Assembly: GCF_020085105.1 (NCBI RefSeq)
Contig: NC_058046.1
Span: 8,036,675-8,100,674, forward strand
Length of the DNA stretch: 64,000 nucleotides
Direction of reading: 5' to 3'
From: Siniperca chuatsi
Taxonomy: Eukaryota > Chordata > Actinopteri > Centrarchiformes > Sinipercidae
Shown here: positions 43,406 through 55,800 of the stretch, piece after piece
Layout of the letters: every line of letters begins with the position of its first letter
How positions within the stretch are numbered: the first letter of the stretch is position 1
The notes under the pieces: model-generated
Told to the model about the DNA's origin: nothing
Seen by the model: the letters and a program-made list of their open reading frames with translations, nothing else
Database searches by the model: none
Translations under genes and position numbers: made by a program

Positions 43406-44841
43406 GGCTCGCGGACACGGGGGGAAAATATGAGGTAGTCCCGTAATAACAAGTTAAATTTAAGCTGTCACTACGCTGTACAAGCTTGTCCCGTACGGTT
43501 GCAACATCAGTCTGATCAGTCCACTACATTATTAGCTAGCTATGTAAGTTAGCTTTTAGCAGACGGTGAGCGGTGTTGCGTCATGTTTCAAATGTCCCAC
43601 GTTATAAATCCCTTAATGTCCGGCCAGGTGTCCACGGGAACATTAAATAATTTACTATAGTCTCTCTCTAGTCATAATAAAATGCACAGTAGCGTATCGA
43701 TGGTACTTACTAAGAGACAGCACCCACGTCTCAAACTGAGTTAAGTTAGGTTTAAGAGAATGAACCGACATTAGAGTAAAGTGGACCGGTATCAAAGATC
43801 GTCTATGTTACAGAGGATTCAGATTTTGCAGGTATCTGACAACCACAAACTAAGACAGGTGTCATAATGTAAAAACGCAAATGCAAATGACGGCTTCATG
43901 TAATATACATTTGGACTTTCTTGTGATCTGAATCAATTAAGTGATGGAGCTGAGTCTGAACCACCCAACAACCGAAAGAGGAAATGTGGAAACTGAAAAT
44001 AATCTGATGTATCAGCTCGGAAATGACTCGCCCTCCTTACCCTCCTCTTAACTGGACAGCTTCACCGAAAATTACGTCAGTATTATATGTAAATACAAAA
44101 TTGCACTTGGCATCAATGAATTCAGTGACATTAAAAAGAGAAGCCCTCTCACAATTTTCACATAAATAAAACCAGCAACCAGAGTGGCCTGATATTTTCA
44201 AAATTAGACTTTACATTGTCCACTTTTCCTTAAAATTTGGAATTGCATGTGTCCATTCAATGAGTTTGTAATTGTAGTCTGTGTTAAGTGTCACTGAGTC
44301 TATTAAAAGGAGGCAGAATGATACCTCTTCACTTTTTACCTCTCTGACCTCAGTTGTTGCGGAAGTGAACGTTGTGTGGCTCCTCCCACCACGTATTTTA
44401 GGGAGTGTTCAAGAGCTGCGTGTAGCAAACACCAACATTGAGAAATTGGTCAGTGATCCTCCACAGTGTAATGAGTGAACAATACAGTCTGTGGTGAAAA
44501 AGAAAGAAAAGTCCCCTGTTCCTGCCATTTTGAATTTTACTTGTTCAAGTCAATAAAACAATTGTAATCCTCTTATGATAGTTTGTCACAAAAACTCATA
44601 GTGGGCACTAAAAATAGTATGTTACGTTCTACAGGAGTGATAGAGATTAATCATTTTAGTACTAATAGATTAAAGGTGTCTAAAAGTACAGTAAATAGTG
44701 ATGTTTATGTTATTTCTGATTTATATGTGGAGTATGTAAGTGGGCATCAAGACTTTACACCCAGCCTTTTTTTAAAGCTGCAATAATCAATATTTTTCAT
44801 ATTGACAGTAGATCAAATGAATGTGAAATGGTTGTTTGTAG

Positions 44842-44990
44842 TGACTAGGGATGGGACGATATACGATTTTATCGGGATTGGGATAAAAAACACTCAAGAT
44901 AAGTTGATCGTGGTGAATTTCCATTATTGGGATAATCATGAATATCCTCACAGGAGTGACTTGAAAAAGCCGTCTAGCTCGCTAACATAC
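44842..44990. repeat. MITE fragment (AGGGATGGGACGATAT family), copy 2
   Basis: GACTAGGGATGGGACGATAT, then AAGTTGATCGTGGTGAATTTCC and ATTGGGATAATC; it shares two blocks with 41365-41480. Confidence 0.5.
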
Positions 44991-46117
44991 GGTCCTGTAT
45001 TGATTTCCTGATTTATTATGAATTGCCAAGGTTTGGCGCTCTCTAGGCCACAAGGCCAGCAGTACTGTTTGATGACAAGAGTGCAACAGTGTGGTTCGGG
45101 TTTTTTTTTTTTTTACTATAATGGGTCCAAAGTAGGACAGTTTGACTATGCCACAATGTCAGTTGGACTTTATTTTTGCTAAAGGATAATTCCTGTATTT
45201 CTTAAGTCAGGGGTAAATTATATATACTGATGCAACTGATTGTTGTCTGTACCGTCTGACATCATGGTAGACAAGTGAAAAATAGAGCCTGATTTAAATT
45301 TTTTTAATAGACTTAAAGAGAATTAAGTCACAACTCTGCAGTTCCCCTCAGCTCTACGCAGCGTCTTTCTGTTCCATGTCTTGGTTTCACAACACACAAC
45401 TTGTGCAACATAAGGACTTACAACAGTCGAGTGGCCATAAACACGACAAATGTTGCTCTGTGGCTGCTCGGTGTGTTAATAGGCAACTGTTTGCTATCGC
45501 GTTAACAACTTTAAATCGTCATAAATATGTCAGATGTTGTGTTTTCAGCTTGTGGCCAGCATGTGCTTAATTTCTATTTTCTGCAATGATGACAGCAGGC
45601 CCAAGGTCTGTCCACAAATATAAATCACTATGCAATATAATATGTACTTGTACATATCCGGTTATTTAAAGATTCCACTTGACAGTAACAAATGCTCATA
45701 AACTCATGAGCAATATTTAATTTCCCATCACGTAATGACTACACACCAAGGCTACAAAAACGAAACCATACCTTTATTTTAAAGTAAAATCTATTGTATG
45801 ACAACAAATAAGTTAACATCATTTTCATGGGAAAAAACATTATTTTGTAGGTAAATAGGGGGAAAAGCTCAACAATTCACATGGGTTAATGTTCACTGCC
45901 TTTTCTTTGGCCAGTGGATTCTGTTTCTAGGTGTGAGATTCATCTACAAGTGAAACATGACGTTCAACTGACATGAGCATTAGTAGCACTAATCATCACA
46001 CTCATTTCACCAACACCTGGATTTCCATCTTCTGCCCAAGACTTCAGGCAACTCATGACCGCATGTAGTCGTGCTCCACTGATGTGTCCTCTTTACAGTC
46101 TTTTCAAACTGTCCTCT

Positions 46118-49100
46118 TCAGTGGACGTTGGACTCAGCTAAGTGATACGCTAACTCCGTCTTTATGTCTTCTGAGCTGCTTTGCTCGGTGGCCAGCACCG
46201 TCTCGACAGGAAAAGACAAATATAAACTCTCTTTCAGTTTTTTCGGGGAGGGTGAGTCTCCTGCACCAAACAGAGGATCTGCCATTTTAAAGGTCATCGA
46301 GGGCATGTTATGTGTCCTGCGTTTGGCGTTCTTCTTCTTCTCTTGTTTGTAGGCTGCGTTCATATTGGCTATCACCTGGAAGTGAAACGCACACGTTCAG
46401 ACCAAGCAAAAGGGATGCAAAAAAAGTTAAAAGAACAAAACAAATCTAAAACATCTGAGCTGAATATTTTCTCTCCATATCTACCATTTTACACCCAGCC
46501 AGTTATGTTAATGTCTTACACACATTAATGGGCTGAATTGGTTATTTGTGAATATTTCTGTCAACAAGATTGTTGTTGCATAACACGTGGGTAACACTAG
46601 TGTTAACTCTGTATCTTAAATAATTGATAAGAGTTTCTGTGACAGGAACTTGTGGTGTAAAGTTTCTGAATACAAGACTGTGTTCAAAAGAACGGTGCAT
46701 AAACATCACCATGACAACGTCATGTGCAACATGTCATGGTACATGTCAGGTAACATGTCTGGGGGACATAAAAAAGAAACATAATGAAATGATGACATGA
46801 TATTTACAATGGATAAAATGACTGTGTGTGATGTGAAATGTGCTGCTCAAAGAAATGAACCCACAAAGAATTATTACCAAACACTGCAGACTCCCTCAGT
46901 TCTATGGAGCTTTTTCACTTCTTTTAGTTCGATGTTTTGGTTTTCTGGGCCAGAAACTCTGCTCTCATCAACAGCTGTTTTCAGCAAGAAAGCTTTGGTG
47001 ACAAATAGTGTGGCATTTAGCAGCTAAAGAGCCAGAGACCAAAACAGAGTTAAAAAGGGAGTGAAAATTGGACAGAAATACAACCCCAAATGAACGCTAA
47101 TTTTGCTCTGTGTCAGCCTGGTGTGTAAATAGGCAACTGTTTGCTAACATGTTTGCCATAACAACTTGATAAAGGCGATGATACACCAGTGTTTGTCAGC
47201 TAGTTCTGCTGCCCCCAAGTTTAAATGTCCCTTAAAACTGTGCATCTTCAGTGGTGACCTCATGCTATGTAACTAAAAAGTCCAAACAATAAAAACAATA
47301 AAACATTTTTAACAAACCGGCCTTTCTGCATGCCTTATCAAATCATACTACCGGTCTCTCCATTATTAATAGAGCATTTGTTTGCATTTAAGATTGAGCC
47401 CTCACTCTATAACATCCAGTACATCCCAAAAACAAAACATCACACTAAGAACGTATCGACACCCTTTCGTGGGACCTTTAAAGTCGCAGCAATGAGAATC
47501 ATCATTCCTGAACTTGTGTCAAAACCCACAAAGCAGTGTCTGATTGTAATAGTGCAAGACAAAACAATGAGAATTACCAGCTGCTTCACAGAGTTCTGCT
47601 GCTCCTGCATTATGGTCATGTATGTCGAGGCCTTCTCCTTTGTGGAATACGTGTCCTGCTCTTGGTCATCATAATTCAGCGGGCTCAATGCAGTCTTGAA
47701 GAAAGGAATTAAAATTAGCAAGCAGAAACGAACCACACTGTTAGAAATGTCGTTCTTGACAATGGAGCCTTACCTCGTTTGGTAAATTAGCTTTCCTGTT
47801 GAACATGAGGGAGTAAGGGGTGAACTTGGTCGTAGGGTTGGTGGATGTCCTAAACAGAAACAGGACGGGGTCCAGGAAGTCGTCCCATTCAGCCTGCTTC
47901 TCCGTTACCATCTGCACAATGGCTTCCTTCAGTAAAGGACTTGTGCAGTCGTGGAGCGGGTTGAGCTGAGTTTGATCCAGACGAGAAACCTTCTGCACGA
48001 TGCTCCACCTGTCGCACAGCAGCTTTGTCACCTAGAAAACACCAGTAAGGGCACTGATAATACTGGCCCACAACAGCGCTACAATCTCTGATCCTTTTAT
48101 TGATCTGTTTATCTTAATAAACTTTGGGACTCACATCTCACCTCATCACAGAAGTCAGCATTCTGCGTGCACACTATTGTTTTAGGGGCACCAAACCTGA
48201 TTGAACGGAGAACGGAATGAGTTCAATGTCAGGTTAAAAAATACTGTAATGTTGTGGGCATCAACATGGGTCCGAATAAAATGCCAGCATCCCGAGAAAG
48301 ATTTGGACACAATTGGGGCATGAATAAAGTTCTATCAAAAACATTCAATAATTTGGTTTTGAGGGACATGAAAATGGTCTCATGTAAAGGACTAAACAAA
48401 ACATACTGGCAAATGACATCTAAATACATCAGTAGATTACAATGGTAAAACCCTTGTTTCAACCTCAGTATTCAAGATTCAAGTTTTTACCTGTATATGC
48501 ATTTGGAAATACATCTCGCAACAGAGAGAGCATCTGTCTTTTGCACTGGAAAAGCTTCTGGCCATTTACTAAAGTAATCAATGAGGACTGTAACATTAGT
48601 GCTGCCTTGCCGGGTCTCTGGAAAAGGCCCTGGTGAAGAGAAGAGGAAATCAGACAGCAGGTCTCAAAGTGTGGAAAGAAATTATTCGAAAGAAAAAAAA
48701 TATCATTTGATGAAATTAATTGAGGCAAAAACCTATAATGTCAATCCCAACAATATCCCATGGTGCGTCCACTTTTATAGGCCGGACAGTCCTTGCCAGG
48801 TTTTTATTCCTCTCTGTGTGCTGACAGGTCTCACATACTTTAATCTGAAACAGGAAACCGTTATCGGTAAGGTTAGACCTTATTATCATTATGTCCCAGT
48901 GATGTTAACTGAACGCTGAAGACATAAAGATGTATTACCCAATCCACTACGTCCTTGATGATCCCCAGCCAGTAGTATTTGCTCTGGATCCTGTTGACAG
49001 TCTTCTTTTGGCCCAGGTGATGGCCGATGTCATTGAAGTGGCAGTCGAGAAAAATCTGCCTCTTCCTCTCAGCCTCTATCACCACTTCCCTCTTCTCTTC

Positions 49101-49877
49101 TTTCTTGGGTCCCACATAGTACAGCTTGCCCTCTAGAATGAGGATATGAATGAAGAGTGGGACATGCTGTGGCATACTTTTGGTATTCCGACAATAAGAG
49201 GTTCCTGAATACCCCTTCATGAATATGTGTGGCGTACAGAGAGAACGTCACACCATACTTCATTAAAAAAATGTGTATTTAACGTTGTTTTGCTTGTCTT
49301 TAAAAGGTAGACATACAGCAGTTGAGGTCCACCCTCCAGTTTGGCATACACTCTATTTACCAAACACCACTTACCTCCACAAAATCTTAACTTTTAAAAT
49401 GTGTTCAAATGTTGTTCCCATAAAGCACCTAACACCTAACTTACAGCCAGTTATACCAGATATACAGTGGTGGTTAGAGTGAACCACTAAGTTAGTGAGC
49501 AGAATTTTGTACAGGCTCCCACAGATTCATATAATATCTTACGTCATGTCCTATAAGGTATACAAATGAAGAAAAGTAAGGCGAATTTAAATTGCCAAGT
49601 TTTTTTAATGGAAGTTCGTGATGCCAACAGACGACTGGAGCTAGAGGAAAGCAATGCATTCTCGGTGGGGTTTCCATTGGTAAATTAAGGTTGTAAAATA
49701 ACCCTTACCATCAATGATAAATTTCTGGGCGTATCTTTTGAGATTCTTCTTTCGTAAAGGATTCATCGTCTGAGGAAAGCAGCCTTTAGCCACAAAAGTG
49801 TAAATGTCACCGAGTTTATTGGAACTGGATTCAACCACCTCCTCCTCAGCCACTTGCAACGACTCCACGCTTAACAT
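46118..49877 (-). CDS. Domesticated gypsy/GINGER-type integrase gene (GIN family, eight exons, complete)
   Basis: Protein derived from a transposon integrase. Exons: 49709-49877, 48939-49132, 48733-48844, 48491-48629, 48142-48196, 47774-48031, 47578-47694, 46118-46375. All have GT/AG borders and sum to 1302 nt, an uninterrupted 433 aa. Residues 59-129 hold the HHCC zinc-binding module (DCHFNDIGHHLG ... CETCQ). The integrase core follows (VGIDIIGPFP; IDYFSKWPEAFPV; RFGAPKTIVC; FTPYSLMFNRKANLP). Asp156 aligns with the first catalytic Asp, but the second position is Thr215 (CTQN in place of the usual SDQG) and the third is Asp251 in place of Glu, so catalysis is probably lost. Exons 7-8 (from about residue 310) show no similarity I recognise and carry a basic KQEKKKNAKRR stretch, possibly nuclear. 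Human GIN1 is the nearest recalled relative; GIN2, described in fish and marsupials, is a strong alternative. Function unknown. Confidence 0.85.
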
Positions 49878-50337
49878 TTCCGCTTAGACTTTACAAATTA
49901 CTACAGACAGCGATAATACACCTCAATAAACATAAATATTCTGGTTGCCAATCGGCATATTTAGCAGCAGTGCTAGCTACTGCTAACGAAGACAGATAAT
50001 CCACAACAAACTCACAACAGGATGAAGACACAAAGCGTGTGCATGTCTTCTTTCTCTTCTTCTACTGATCCATTTATGCGGTTGGTATCCAACTTTTTGC
50101 ATTAGCGCCCTCTCTTGACAACGAATGGTACTTCATGCCAGCCCTGCTTTAAAAAAATGGGAAATTTCTACAAATCTATTGATGTCCAGTTTGAAAGTTT
50201 TATTTTGAATATCTTGACCGGAACCATTAGTATGCTACTGTGTTTTCCCCATGGATACATCGGGTACATTCATGGTTTTCTATTGACTACGGCTGTCAGG
50301 AGGTCACGACCGACCGTGTTCATTGTCATCAAGTGGC

Positions 50338-50735
50338 CACAGTGAGTAACTACAACTGTACACTCTCCATGGGAAATAATATACTATTAAATGACATAAT
50401 TCTTAGAAATGTCCATTACTTTACCACATAACGAAATATAACAGCAAGTAACAGTAAGTACTACATCTGGGTATGTTCTTTCCACCTACATACGTGAAAC
50501 TTGACAGAATAGTGGTCACAATGTGTCCTGTCTGTTGCTGACGTTGCAATCGTGTCTTTATAGTGTATTTATAGTAGTGTATTTCTGTCTTCTAGTTGTC
50601 GCAATGTGTGACTACAACTGCCAATTTGGCAATAACATTATCAGCACTAGTACACGAGTGTTAAAAGTGCACATTCACATACTCCATCTATTATTGCCAA
50701 TGGAGAACGAGCAGTTGTAGTTATTCACTTGTAGA
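50338..50735. repeat. MITE with about 45-bp terminal inverted repeats
   Basis: AGTGAGTAACTACAACTG with TCTCCATGGGAAATAATA at the left is matched in reverse complement by TATTATTGCCAATGGAGA with CAGTTGTAGTTATTCACT at the right. A third, shorter copy of the GTGACTACAACTGCC motif lies inside (about 50605-50625). Confidence 0.6.
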
Positions 50736-51190
50736 TTACAAACACATCAAGGCACACACAATAGCATAGTGGCATCATGAATGTATTAAGAGAGCTCAAG
50801 AGTTCATAACAGTACATCCATTATTCCGTATTGCTACGGTAAGACAGAGGTGTTATTACATAGTATGACCACTTGAGTGCAGTGGTCATAAACGCTGTCA
50901 TGGCAACCATTAACCAAACGTCAAGGCAGACACGATAGCATACTTACACTTCCGGTGAAGTATTTCAAAATAAAATGTTCTAAACAGACCGAGATGTAGT
51001 TTACATACTGTCACCACTTGAGGGTAATAAACCGCTGATAATTACAAAAAGTAGCAACTCTAACCAAGCGTTAAGTCAGACAATAAAGTGCTTCCAGTAG
51101 TAAACTTCAAAATAAAAGTTCATAAATAGACAAGTGTAGTTACATAGGCTACTGTAACCACAGGACGTCAATGAACATTCATGATTACAC
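50725..51190. repeat. Degenerate tandem repeat, period 144 bp
   Basis: The motif GACCACTTGAG recurs at about 50867, 51011 (TCACCACTTGAG) and 51155 (TAACCACAGGAC), exactly 144 bp apart. Each is followed at matching offsets by CAAACGTCAAGGCAGACA-type and TTTCAAAATAAAATGTTC-type blocks. An earlier, more diverged unit begins near 50725. About three and a half units in all. Confidence 0.65.
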
Positions 51191-52376
51191 ACTCATCACA
51201 GCCATGTTAGCCTAACATTAGAGCAAAGTTAGCTTTATCTTCCTAAAAAAAAAAAATGACAGCCTTTTAAGGATAATCACAATGGCTTTTGACCATAACA
51301 TCTTCAGGATTTAAGACCTTGGTGTCAAATTTGCTGTCTTAAATTGTTGGTTTGCAAATATGTTTTAGCCTCTAAGTGTGACTGCGGTTTGACTATAGAC
51401 CAGATTGCCCTGACTTTAAATTTGTTTTAAGTCTATACAGTCCTTGTCATACTTTTTGACTCACCGGCCAATGGGACTGGTAGATGAAAAAAATCCACCG
51501 GCCAAGCATATTTTTTACCAGCCAAAATAATAAATTGCTTTTTTGTGTCACATATATATTTGTTTCAGTACATTTCATTGAGATAATAAGGTATTATGTT
51601 GATTACAAACATAAAGAAGATGCCAGAGCAAATTTTAAAGCAAAATTGTTTGAATATATTGATCAAAGGTTAATCAATTCAAGCCTGAATGCAACTCAAG
51701 AAGTCTTGATCTCAATATTCTACTAAAGTATTTGCTATTAAATGTACTTAAGGATCAAACACAAAAGTAATGGGACAAACACAGGACTTTCACCCAGAAG
51801 ACGGGGGTTCATTTCCTGTGTGAAACCAATAGTCAACGTTGATTGTTTTAATGAAGTAGTTATTTTAATCCAAACCATGATCTTTTCCTAAACATAACCA
51901 AGTACCTTTGGGACCTAAACCTAATCAAACTGCGACCGTCACCTGAAATGTTTCTGAGCAAGTTTTATTTTGAGCAAGTTTTATCTTGAAAGTCTAACCG
52001 GACGTTGCATATTTACATCTGTCTGCGGCAGCAGGCCGAAGGCACTTGATAGTTTAGCGGAGTATCTGATGTCCCGTACGGTAAACAGTTCCTGTTTTGA
52101 ATTTATATTGAATTATTTATGCTGTGTTTCTGTACAACTTTGTATGTAACCTGTTGAAACTTAATATAAAAAAAAGAAAAGGCGAAAAAAAAACAGTGCC
52201 GCGAAACTAGGAGCGCTCGAGACGGTCAGTTTCACGGTCTTCTGTGTGAAAGTCCTGTGTTTGTTATACATCAAAGTAAAAAAGTAGGCTACTTTTTTAC
52301 TCTCTTTGAATAAAAATGGTGCGTAACGTTAGTCAGCTTTTATTTGTGGCGTTAGCTTTTATTTTGAGGACATAGA

Positions 52377-52386
52377 ACCGGAAGTG
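52377..52386 (+). promoter_or_regulatory. ETS motif in the ogfod2 promoter
   Basis: ACCGGAAGTG lies about 116 bp upstream of the ogfod2 start codon. It is a consensus ETS/GABPA-type site in the position expected of a TATA-less promoter. Regulatory role inferred from motif and distance. Confidence 0.45.
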
Positions 52387-52501
52387 TTATGTTTGTTTGC
52401 TGCCAACGTAAAACTACCCGTGTAGCTGATCAGTTTACAGTCTTGGTGTTGTTACTACGTTTTGCTGCGTGTTTTATTAAAAGTAATTTAAATGAGCAGT
52501 A

Positions 52502-52825
52502 ATGATAAACGAGAAAGATGGAAATCCTCAGTTTTATAGCTGTAACTGTTTCACAACTGATAATATTTTCCTGGAGGACTACAAGCTCCATGTCCGCTTT
52601 GAATCCGAGCAGCAGTTCAGACTGGACTATCAAGCAGTGAGTGGATATTAACGTTAGTTAATTTTAAATCAAAAATAGTATTTGGAGTGACATGCCCGGT
52701 TTGTAAACTCTACTGACAAGTGTGTGTTGTATGTTAATTATTGCTACGCAGCTGCTTAGGAGGCTTGGTTGCGTGACGGAGCAACAGTTTGAGGATGTGC
52801 TCAACAAGGTAACAAATAAGTATGT

Positions 52826-52865
<40 letters not shown>

Positions 52866-55800
52866 AAGTGACCAACAAAAACAACAACAATTCAAGGTTG
52901 AGACCGATTCCTGACATGACTTGACTCTACATGACTCTATTTGGTTGGTCCGACGTTGGGTTCACCTCAAACATCTCTCTGATAATACTAGCCACATCCA
53001 CTTGCCCTCATGGAGCTGAAACCATCACATGAATAATAGATAAGTTGATCAACAGTAAATGAATCCAAAACTATTTTGATAATAGTTTAAATGTAATTTT
53101 TTTAAGTAAAATGGCCAAAATTCATTACTTTCAACCTCTCAAAAGTGAATATTTGTTGGTTTTCTTAGCCTTCTGTGATTGTAAATTAAGAATATTTGGG
53201 TTTTGGACTGTTGGTCAGACAAAACAAGGCATTTTGAAGTAGAGCCAGACCGATAAATTAGCCAGGCTGGTATATCTGCCGATATTTGCTAATTGCAAGT
53301 ATGTGTATGCCGGCTGATAAGTAACAAGAAATTTCAGTACAGAAATGCCAACCAAGGTTTGAGGTAAGGCTTTGTTCAGACTGCAGGAAAATCAGATTTG
53401 TTTCTCAAATCAGATCTTTAAAGGCCCCCAGGCAGTCAGATGGGGCTACCACGTTTGTCAATAGGCATATAGTTTCCGAACTGCTAAAGTTAGCTTACTG
53501 CACTTTTGATGATGTATACTTGCACTGCGCTTTGCCTCTGCAAGTGTCTGCACTTTGTGCCGTGCCCTACCTCGTGGTGAGCGAAGAGAACATTTCTTAT
53601 CATGTGAAGGCAGCTTAAGACAGACTGTCCGCACATTTGCAAGTGATCAGATCGGATTTGTTTGTCCAGACATCGCCAACCTATCTGCACAGGTTGCTGT
53701 GCTAACGACGTAGACGTCAGTAACTACGTATGCTGGTAGAAATGGAGATCCATCATCTCGTCCTCCAAACAATCGTGCTCTCAAGTTGCGTTGCAGAACT
53801 CCTCCATAGCAGCATGGATTCTGCTCAGCCGCTCTGATGCACCTCCGTCTCTCTGGATTTGACATCATTGTTGTTATGTGTCACATTGCTAATAACACGA
53901 AAGACAACTTGAAATCCGATTTAAGCGTCTGGACTGAGACACATCTGTAGAAATCCGATTGGAATCGCATTTCAAACCACCCTCAAATGCGGCTTGGATC
54001 CCATCGGCAAAAATTGCATTTCATGTGGTTTTTTGCTGTCGAGACTTTGTAAAATCAATCTGGATATGCCAAAAAATGAATTTGGGCTGGCAGTCTGAAC
54101 AAGGAACAGTGAAACAGTGTCTCCATTACATAGTTTGTCCACCAGAGAGCACTGACATGTTGATTTTTACAAAAGAATTGTTAGTTGCCGTCTTATACAG
54201 TTAGTTGTGATCGCTAGAAAACATTTTATCTTAAGATAATGAGATAAAGGTGTGATCATGAAGTAACTTACCTTATTCTTCTGCAGTTTGCCCTACGCCT
54301 CTGCTAGACTGTAACTTAACTGCATGACTACTCTGTTTAGATTTCGCAGGAAGTGGATAGGCGAAGGCGTCTAGGTGTGACGTCTGCTGAGAGAGCTGCT
54401 GCTATCAAAGACACGTACCAGCCTCTCCATCCTCATGTCTACCATCTGCAGGTATTTACTGCATCAGTCACTGCTAAGAGTGTCATTAATAATGTGTCAT
54501 TAACACTCGCTGAGACACACCTGCACACCACCTCTCCTCAGGAGTCCTACCTGGCACCAAAGTTCAAGCAGATTGTTGAGTACTGTCGAAGCGGGGACAC
54601 CAGTGAAGAAGGTCTCTCAGGCTTGTTGGAGGAAGAGGCAGGTGAGCTGGAAAGTGCTTTCATTTCCTCTCAGTGGCTATAAGGTTCAAATAAGAAGTAG
54701 TGGCTCACTTTCAATACAAAGAAATGATCGCTATTATTACTACTTCTTTTCAGATGCCAAATAAACCCCAACAATGTCAGATGTTTCCGAGTGTCACTTT
54801 CACAATGTAATACGGAAGAAAATCTGACATATTACAGTATATTACGATTGCTTTGGCTCAGTTTTCACATCAATGTGCAAAACACTTAATGCAAAGAGCA
54901 AAAGTGACTTGCTAAATTCTTACCTTTTAAACACAAAATGCTGTGCCTATACAGAGTGAGTGGGGGTCATGAAAAACTACTAAGCAGTGTTTTGGATCTA
55001 CTTTCTTAATGCTTTGTCTCCTAATAGTCTGACTGTCTGGTGACTGAAAGCCACTCTACCACAGTCCCAGACCTGCCACTGATTTATTTTATTAGAGTTA
55101 TTTATTAGATTGATCAAATTTGGAATGTGATTCGTTTTAATTATTTTGAATAGTGTGATGTGGCTGGTTAGTCTATTAAAATCGAAACATTGTTGTTCAG
55201 TCAAATAAATTTTTTGGGAGCTAAAATCCAGCGTGAGGACGCTGTACTTTTTTCCTCAACTAGTTATTGTTTGACAGCATCATTTGATAATGACCATTTT
55301 GCTTTAAAATTCAACGGTGATTAAAATGTAAGGATAATATGTACACTGCACATTACAACACTAACGTTCCACAGCATCGCTTATGGAAGATTGAAAGGTT
55401 GATGGAAGAATTGTTGCCAATACCTTTAGCCTCTTCATAGATGCCAAAGACAAACAGCAGCACTAACAGTTTCACTGCTGTGATGAGTCTTTCCTGTCAT
55501 TTCCACTGTGGTCTCAGTTGTTTATATTGATTGCACCACATTATCACAGTTAGACAACAATATATGGATGTATGAAAATGCTACATGGAGCATCTTTTAA
55601 TTTATTCCCACCATTCTGTTGAAGCTGTGAGGGTGTATCGCTTTCCTCTGTTTGAGAGAAGCTTCTGTGAGGAGCTGGTGGAGGAGCTGGAGCACTTTGA
55701 GCAGTCCTCAGCCCCTAAAGGAAGACCCAACACCATGAACCATTATGGGGTAATGTATCTGTTGCTACTGGCTGAAACCCATTAAAGCACCATTTAATCA

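Larger units (their letters stand above)
43168..46117. other. Intergenic region between abcb9 and the integrase-derived gene
   Basis: Contains the abcb9 promoter side (to about 43.6 kb), a MITE-like repeat near 44.85-44.95 kb, and AT-rich DNA in which I see no coding exon. The 3'UTR of the integrase-derived gene should end in the upper part of this stretch, above about 45.7 kb. Confidence 0.4.
49878..52501. other. Head-to-head intergenic region between the integrase-derived gene and ogfod2
   Basis: Holds both promoters, a MITE with long inverted ends (about 50338-50735), a 144-bp degenerate tandem repeat (about 50725-51190) and otherwise AT-rich DNA. No coding exon seen. Confidence 0.45.

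Noticed and set aside
47330-47674. 114-codon plus-strand open frame
   Set aside because: Antisense to exon 7 of the integrase-derived gene, whose exons join in frame.
46118-49877. Live gypsy/Ty3 retrotransposon
   Set aside because: No LTRs, gag, protease or reverse transcriptase nearby; spliced exons and degenerate catalytic residues point to a domesticated gene.
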